Source: DASRDE01 sp035938175
GTDB taxonomy: Bacteria; Vulcanimicrobiota; Vulcanimicrobiia; Vulcanimicrobiales; Vulcanimicrobiaceae
DNA length: 64,000 nucleotides
Assembly (NCBI GenBank): GCA_035938175.1
Contig: DASZHD010000026.1
Location: 1-64,000, forward strand
Direction: 5' to 3'
The translations under genes and the position numbers were made by a program. Shown here one piece after another: positions 59,396-64,000 of this stretch (its first letter is position 1; each line of letters opens with the position of its first letter). The notes below the pieces were generated by a model. The model was not told the origin of the DNA. It saw nothing but the letters and a program-made list of their open reading frames with translations, and ran no database searches.

Positions 59396-61681
59396 ATGGT
59401 TCAGCCGCCGGCCGCCAACCGGGCGGCGCCGTTCTCCGCATATCCGTGGTATGCCATAGGCATCACGGCACTTGCCGCTGCGGTGGCGACGGTGCTGCTG
59501 GTCATCTACGGCGGAGAGCGCGCTTCTGAGGCGCGCCAGACCGCGGTTATGCTGCAGGCCTCGCGGCTGCAGCAGAACGTCTCCCGCGTTGAAAACAACC
59601 TCGCCGGCGCCATTCAGGTGTCGGCCGTGGCGATGCATCTGCTTGCGCCGCTCCGCGATCCGGCCGAGATCCGCCGCGACGTGCTGCGCATCCTCGCCGG
59701 TGCCAATTCGCACATCGTCAGCGGCGTCGGCGTATTCTACGCACCGTACGCATTCAACGGCAAGCCGCTGGACGGATTCTATGCCGATCGCGGCCTGCTG
59801 CAGCGCGGCACGATTTACGTGCTCGACAAACACTTCGGTTTCAACTATCCCGCTGCGCAATGGTATCGCGACGGAATCGCCGGCCGCGGTGAATTGGAGT
59901 TTACGGGACCGTATTTCGCTCACGGTCACACGTTCGTCAGCGCGGAGCGCGCATTCTACCAGAACGGCGCCTTTGCCGGTGAAGTGCTCGTCGATTCTTT
60001 TCAAGCGACCCTCGTGCGCAATATGCGAGCCTCCATCGAATCGAACGACGTAGCATACGTCACGAACGATGCCGGGAAAATCGTCTTCAGTACGTCCGCG
60101 CTGCCGCTGCCCGGCGCGCCGTTCGAAGCCTCGCAAAGCCGCCCGATCCGCGGCGTGCCGTGGACGCTCCATTTTACGTCTGATTTCTCCGCGACGGCGG
60201 CGAAGCAGCGTCAAATCTGGCTGACGTGCGGCTTGGCAATCGCGCTTCTTTGGTGTTTGACCGCGGCGCTTATTCTGAATTTGATCCGGACGACGCGGTA
60301 TAAAGCGCAGACGATCGGGCTCCGGCAGCAGAGCGCGGAACTTCAAATCGAAATCGCCGCCCGCGTTGCAGTCGAAAAGCAATTGCGCGTTACGGCGTAT
60401 CACGACTCCCTGACCGGCCTGCCCAATCGCGCGAAGATTTTGGAGACGCTGCGCGGAGCGATCGCCGCGCACCCGGAGCAGGGCCGGTTTGCCGTACTCT
60501 TTATCGACCTCGACCAGTTCGCGGTGATCAACGATAGCCTGGGGCACACGACGGGCGATACGCTGCTGCAGCATATCGCGCGGCGTATTTCGCAACAGTT
60601 ACCGCAGGGCGCGGTGCTGGCACGGCTGGGCGGGGACGAGTTCGTCGTCTATGCGCCGCTGAAGGCGCAGGACGTGCATCACATTGCGACGCGCATTTTG
60701 GAAACGCTTCGCCGCCCGTTCACTATCGACGGACGCCGCGTATACACCGGTGCGTCGATCGGCGTCGTGCTGGGCGGCCCACGCTACGTGAATGCGGAAG
60801 AGCTCCTGCGCGATGCCGACATCGCGATGTATCGCGCAAAAGAGGGCGGACGCGGGCGGTTCGTCGTGTTCGACGAAGACATGCACGAGCGCGCGCTGCA
60901 GCGGCTGCTGGTGGAAAGCGCACTGCGCTCCGCCATCCAGCACAGCGAATTTTCGGTGCGCTACCAGCCCATCATCTCGATTGCGACGGGCGAGGTTTGC
61001 GGAATTGAAGCACTATGCCGTTGGGATCGTCCCGAATACGGCGAGGTGGGGCCGGTTGATTTTATTCCTATCGCAGAACAAACCGGAGCGATAACCGAGA
61101 TCGACTCGTTCGTTCTGGGTCAAGCGTGCCTGGACGCCCGCCGTCTGCAGCGGCGGTACAGCGGGATTCCCGTTTCCGTGAACGTTTCGGCAACGCGCCT
61201 GACGCATCCGGATCTGGTTTCGGGTATCTCGCGGGTGCTGTTTGAATCCGGACTCGACGCCGCGTCCTTGCAATTGGAAATCACGGAAACGGCGCTGATG
61301 GGCCACACCGATCAGGCGATCCGGACGCTCTCGCGGCTTCGCGATATCGGCGTGCGCGTCGTCATCGACGACTTCGGAGCCGGATACTCGTCGCTCAGCT
61401 ACGTGCAGCGCTTGCCGATCTGGGGCCTGAAGATCGACCGCTCCTTCGTGCACCCGATGGCATCGGATACGCAGTCGGCGGCAATCGTGCGCGCGATCGT
61501 CGCGCTGGCGAAAACGTTGGGGCTGCACGTTACCGCCGAAGGAGTAGAAACGCTGCAGCAACTGCATCTTCTCACGGAAATGGCGGTCGACTCGGCTCAG
61601 GGATTTTATTTCTCACCTGCGGTGCCGTTCGAACAGATCGAGGACGCGATCCGCTCGCGCCGTCTTCGCATCCCGGGTTAA
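59396..61681 (+). CDS. Membrane GGDEF-EAL protein (c-di-GMP synthesis/breakdown)
   Basis: 761 residues. Two membrane helices (about 18-40 and 275-300) flank a periplasmic sensor region of CHASE/Cache type. Then GGDEF (DSLTGLPNRAKILETLRG ... LARLGGDEFVVYAP, motif intact, no RxxD inhibitory site before it) and EAL (GIEALCRWDRPEYG, LQLEITETALMG, VIDDFGAGYSSLSYVQ, KIDRSFV, TAEGVET) with the expected metal-binding residues. It could both make and degrade c-di-GMP. A hairpin terminator follows the stop. Confidence 0.93.
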   Translation: MVQPPAANRAAPFSAYPWYAIGITALAAAVATVLLVIYGGERASEARQTAVMLQASRLQQNVSRVENNLAGAIQVSAVAMHLLAPLRDPAEIRRDVLRILAGANSHIVSGVGVFYAPYAFNGKPLDGFYADRGLLQRGTIYVLDKHFGFNYPAAQWYRDGIAGRGELEFTGPYFAHGHTFVSAERAFYQNGAFAGEVLVDSFQATLVRNMRASIESNDVAYVTNDAGKIVFSTSALPLPGAPFEASQSRPIRGVPWTLHFTSDFSATAAKQRQIWLTCGLAIALLWCLTAALILNLIRTTRYKAQTIGLRQQSAELQIEIAARVAVEKQLRVTAYHDSLTGLPNRAKILETLRGAIAAHPEQGRFAVLFIDLDQFAVINDSLGHTTGDTLLQHIARRISQQLPQGAVLARLGGDEFVVYAPLKAQDVHHIATRILETLRRPFTIDGRRVYTGASIGVVLGGPRYVNAEELLRDADIAMYRAKEGGRGRFVVFDEDMHERALQRLLVESALRSAIQHSEFSVRYQPIISIATGEVCGIEALCRWDRPEYGEVGPVDFIPIAEQTGAITEIDSFVLGQACLDARRLQRRYSGIPVSVNVSATRLTHPDLVSGISRVLFESGLDAASLQLEITETALMGHTDQAIRTLSRLRDIGVRVVIDDFGAGYSSLSYVQRLPIWGLKIDRSFVHPMASDTQSAAIVRAIVALAKTLGLHVTAEGVETLQQLHLLTEMAVDSAQGFYFSPAVPFEQIEDAIRSRRLRIPG

Positions 61682-61682
61682 A

Positions 61683-61720
61683 GCAAAGACGCCCCGGAAG
61701 CCTCTCCGGAGCGCCTTTGC
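61683..61720. terminator. Hairpin between the GGDEF-EAL gene and ftsZ
   Basis: GCAAAG-A-CGC-C-CCGGA pairs with TCCGG-A-GCG-C-CTTTGC with two mismatches, around a short loop. It lies between the converging genes and probably ends both transcripts. Confidence 0.65.
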
Positions 61721-61754
61721 GACCGCCGAACCTACGATACTTTGTGAACCGCTG

Positions 61755-62828
61755 TTAACCGCGATACCGTAGGAACGCCGGAACTTCGATGTCGTCCATA
61801 TTGAGCGGAGCGACGGCGTCGATCTTGGTTTCGGCAAAGTTGTAGGAACCGCGCGCGCGCGCGTATTGATGTCCCGTACCGAAGCCGGCTGCGAGCACCG
61901 TGACGCGAACTTTGCCGGTCATCGTCGGATCGATGCTTGCGCCGAAGATGATCTGTGCGTCGTTGTCCACGGCGCGGCTGATCATTTCCGCCGCTTCGTT
62001 GACCTCGTACATCGCCATGTCGGCGCCGCCCGTGATGTTGAAGATGACGCCGCGCGCGCCCTCGATCGTCGTTTCCAGCAGTGGCGACGCGATGGCCTTT
62101 TGCGCCGCGTCGGCCGCGCGGTGTTCGCCGCTGCCTTCGCCGATGCCCATCATCGCGCTGCCGGCGTCGGACATGATCGTCTTCACGTCGGCAAAATCCA
62201 AGTTGATCAAGCCAGGCTGCGTGATCAAGTCGGATATGCCCTGGATGCCCTGGCGCAGCACGTCGTCGGCATACGAGAACGCTTCGTTCAGCGGCGTGCG
62301 CTTCTCGATCACTTGCAAGATGCGCTCGTTGGGAATCGTAATCAAGGTGTCGACTTTTGCTTCGAGCTCGGTGATGCCGTTCTCGGCCACTTGCATGCGC
62401 TTGCGGCCTTCGAACGAGAACGGCTTGGTGACCACCGCGATGGTCAGCGCGCCGCTTTCGCGCGCGATTTCGGCGATCACGGGGCCGGCGCCGGTTCCGG
62501 TGCCGCCGCCCATCCCCGCGGTGATGAACACCAGATCGGCGCCTTCGATGATCATCGCGAGATCTTCGCGCGAATCTTCGGCCGCTTCACGCGCCAGCAC
62601 GGGATTGGCGCCGGCTCCGAGACCGCGGGTCAAGTTCGTGCCGATCTGTACCGTGTTTTCGGTGAGCGCGTTTCGGAGCGCTTGCACGTCCGAATTCACC
62701 GCAAAAAATTCGACGCCCGATAGGCCCGCTTCTATCATGCGGTTCACCGCGTTGCATCCACCGCCACCCACGCCGATCACTTTGATCGTCGCAGCGTGCT
62801 CCGGAACGTAGCGCTTCGCTTCAGCCAT
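61755..62828 (-). CDS. ftsZ: Cell division GTPase FtsZ
   Basis: 357 residues from ATG 62828. GTP-binding GGGGCNAVNRMIEAG, the tubulin signature GGGTGTGAGPVIA, and T7 loop NLDFADVKTIM are intact. The C-terminal linker is short, ending with DDIEVPAFLRYRG, the conserved tail that binds FtsA. FtsZ polymerises at mid-cell. AGAGGAG upstream fixes the start; the frame's extension to 62900 overlaps ftsA. It follows ftsA by 47 bases. Confidence 0.96.
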   Translation of the reverse strand: MAEAKRYVPEHAATIKVIGVGGGGCNAVNRMIEAGLSGVEFFAVNSDVQALRNALTENTVQIGTNLTRGLGAGANPVLAREAAEDSREDLAMIIEGADLVFITAGMGGGTGTGAGPVIAEIARESGALTIAVVTKPFSFEGRKRMQVAENGITELEAKVDTLITIPNERILQVIEKRTPLNEAFSYADDVLRQGIQGISDLITQPGLINLDFADVKTIMSDAGSAMMGIGEGSGEHRAADAAQKAIASPLLETTIEGARGVIFNITGGADMAMYEVNEAAEMISRAVDNDAQIIFGASIDPTMTGKVRVTVLAAGFGTGHQYARARGSYNFAETKIDAVAPLNMDDIEVPAFLRYRG

Positions 62829-62875
62829 GGTTAGAGACTCCTCTGTAAAGAGCGAGGGTTGGTGATGGTCGGGAT

Positions 62876-64000
62876 TCAGTTCCACAGATCGCCCAGCCAC
62901 GAGCGAACCTTTGAGAAAACCGAGGGGGTGCGCTTGACGTACGAATGATTTTCCAGACCGCCGTTCGGGCCGAACAAGACCAAGCCGATCGCGGTCGCGT
63001 ATTCAGGCTGTTTGAGCGCGTCGGTTAGTCCGGCAATCGCGCTCGGGGATCCCACGCGCACGGGCAGTCCGAAGACTTCCTCTGCGATGGATTCGATGCC
63101 GATCAGATGCGCGCCGCCGCCGGTCAAGACGACTTCGCCAAGCACGAGATCGCGCGGAACGTTCTCGATGATCTTGGACTTGGTCATGCGCAGCGTCTCC
63201 ACGACGCGCGGCAGAACGATCTGCCGCAGCTGTGCCGTCGTGGCTTCTTTGGTAGCGCGGCCGTCGAGCGTTTTGACGGGAAAGACTTGCTCCGGACCGT
63301 CGGCTTTGCCCGCGCCGTAAGCGCGCTTGATCTGTTCCGCTTCCGAGGCCGTAGTCTTCAAACCGAGCGAGATGTCGTTCGTCAGGATGCTGCCGCCCAC
63401 GGGAATGGTGGACGTGTAAATCGCCCCGCCGCCGGAGTACACGGCGATGTCGGTGGTACCGCCGCCGATATCCAGCAGCACGACGCCGACCTGTTTTTCT
63501 TCGGAGAGCAGCGTCGCAGCCGAACTGGCGAGCGGCTCGAAAACCAAGCCCGCGGACTCGAGACCTGCGCGATGCACGCACTTGAGGACGTTCGTGATGA
63601 AGCTGGAGCCGCCGGTAATGATATGCGTGTCGACTTCCAAACGGCCGCCCGCCATACCGATCGGATCTTCGACGCCGTCTTGTCCGTCGACGGTAAAGTA
63701 GCGCGGCAGCGCGTGAATGATCTGCCGGTCGCCGGGCAGATTAATAATCTTGCTGGCGTCGACGACGCGCCGCACGTCGCCGATGCCGACCTCGCGATCT
63801 TCGCTTTGGACGGCGACGACGGCGCGGTTATTCGTGCTGCGAATATGCTCGCCGGTAATGGCCACGAAGACGTCTTGAATGTGAACGCCCGACATGCGTT
63901 CGGCTTTTTCCGTCGCCGCCTCGATCGATTTGATCGTCTCGTCGAGATCCGTCACGACGCCCTTGCGCATGCCGAGCGAGGGCGCCTCGCCGTACCCGAT
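62876..64000 (-). CDS. ftsA: Cell division protein FtsA (5' end outside window)
   Basis: Partial: 374 codons are visible and the frame continues past the right edge (IGYGEAPSLGMRKG before the first ATG at 63970). Actin-like fold with HIQDVFVAITGEHIRSTNNR (1C domain), VVLLDIGGGTTDIAVYSGGG, VLTGGGAHLIGIESIAEEVF, and a C-terminal amphipathic helix (VFSKVRSWLGDLWN) that anchors it to the membrane. FtsA tethers FtsZ. Confidence 0.94.
   Translation of the reverse strand: MGYGEAPSLGMRKGVVTDLDETIKSIEAATEKAERMSGVHIQDVFVAITGEHIRSTNNRAVVAVQSEDREVGIGDVRRVVDASKIINLPGDRQIIHALPRYFTVDGQDGVEDPIGMAGGRLEVDTHIITGGSSFITNVLKCVHRAGLESAGLVFEPLASSAATLLSEEKQVGVVLLDIGGGTTDIAVYSGGGAIYTSTIPVGGSILTNDISLGLKTTASEAEQIKRAYGAGKADGPEQVFPVKTLDGRATKEATTAQLRQIVLPRVVETLRMTKSKIIENVPRDLVLGEVVLTGGGAHLIGIESIAEEVFGLPVRVGSPSAIAGLTDALKQPEYATAIGLVLFGPNGGLENHSYVKRTPSVFSKVRSWLGDLWN

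Overview
The window is GC-rich, densely coded DNA with no gap between genes longer than about 170 bases. It looks like a chromosomal segment from a diderm (two-membrane) bacterium of a deep Terrabacteria-like lineage. Evidence for an outer membrane: a TonB-dependent receptor, a secretin and an O-antigen ligase. These sit beside genes more typical of Firmicutes or Cyanobacteria: CdaA/CdaR/GlmM, a ydaO-type c-di-AMP riboswitch and an Amj-type lipid II flippase. Candidatus Eremiobacterota (WPS-2) or a neighbour such as Armatimonadota would fit; this is inference from gene content, not from a marker phylogeny.

Layout. 1-1161: tandem paralogous secreted proteins. 1162-15615: an envelope/exopolysaccharide block (Amj flippase, O-antigen ligase, two GT4 glycosyltransferases, initiating phosphoglycosyltransferase, Wzz/tyrosine kinase, GT2, an aminotransferase/oxidoreductase/acyltransferase set for an amino sugar, a flavoprotein, a polysaccharide deacetylase). 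15784-23685: LuxR-type regulator, ArsB-like transporter, large TonB-dependent receptor, unknown protein, GlcF-like Fe-S protein, STAS protein. 23697-29744 (all minus): the c-di-AMP locus, read as unknown gene, cdaA, cdaR, glmM, c-di-AMP riboswitch, NlpC/P60 hydrolase, DUF4870 protein, tRNA-Gln, DUF1835 protein. 29765-32273: rsgA, rpsT, ThrE-type exporter. 32233-38454 (minus): aroC-aroK-aroB-priA-mscS. 38494-41964: a small mixed set (dioxygenase, YceI, HxlR, PfpI, PEP mutase/ICL family). 42003-52777 (minus): a 13-gene type IV pilus operon with stop/start overlaps almost throughout, which also contains a sigma factor, a CcdA-like thiol-disulfide membrane protein and a TPR protein. 52901-59355: lipid kinase, PAP2 phosphatase, PQQ-type beta-propeller, small lipoprotein, phosphoesterase, EttA. 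59396-64000: GGDEF/EAL protein, then ftsZ and partial ftsA.

How it works together. Much of the window concerns the envelope: sugar supply (GlmM), polysaccharide assembly, wall remodelling (NlpC/P60), septation (FtsA/FtsZ) and pili. Two cyclic dinucleotide systems are present: c-di-AMP is made by CdaA and read by the riboswitch a few kilobases downstream, and c-di-GMP is handled by the GGDEF/EAL protein. The most unusual points are the c-di-AMP synthesis-plus-sensing locus with an unrecognised first gene, the sigma factor and CcdA protein inside the pilus operon, two genes whose start codons lie inside terminator-like hairpins, and a phosphoesterase whose only well-placed start codon appears to be ATT.
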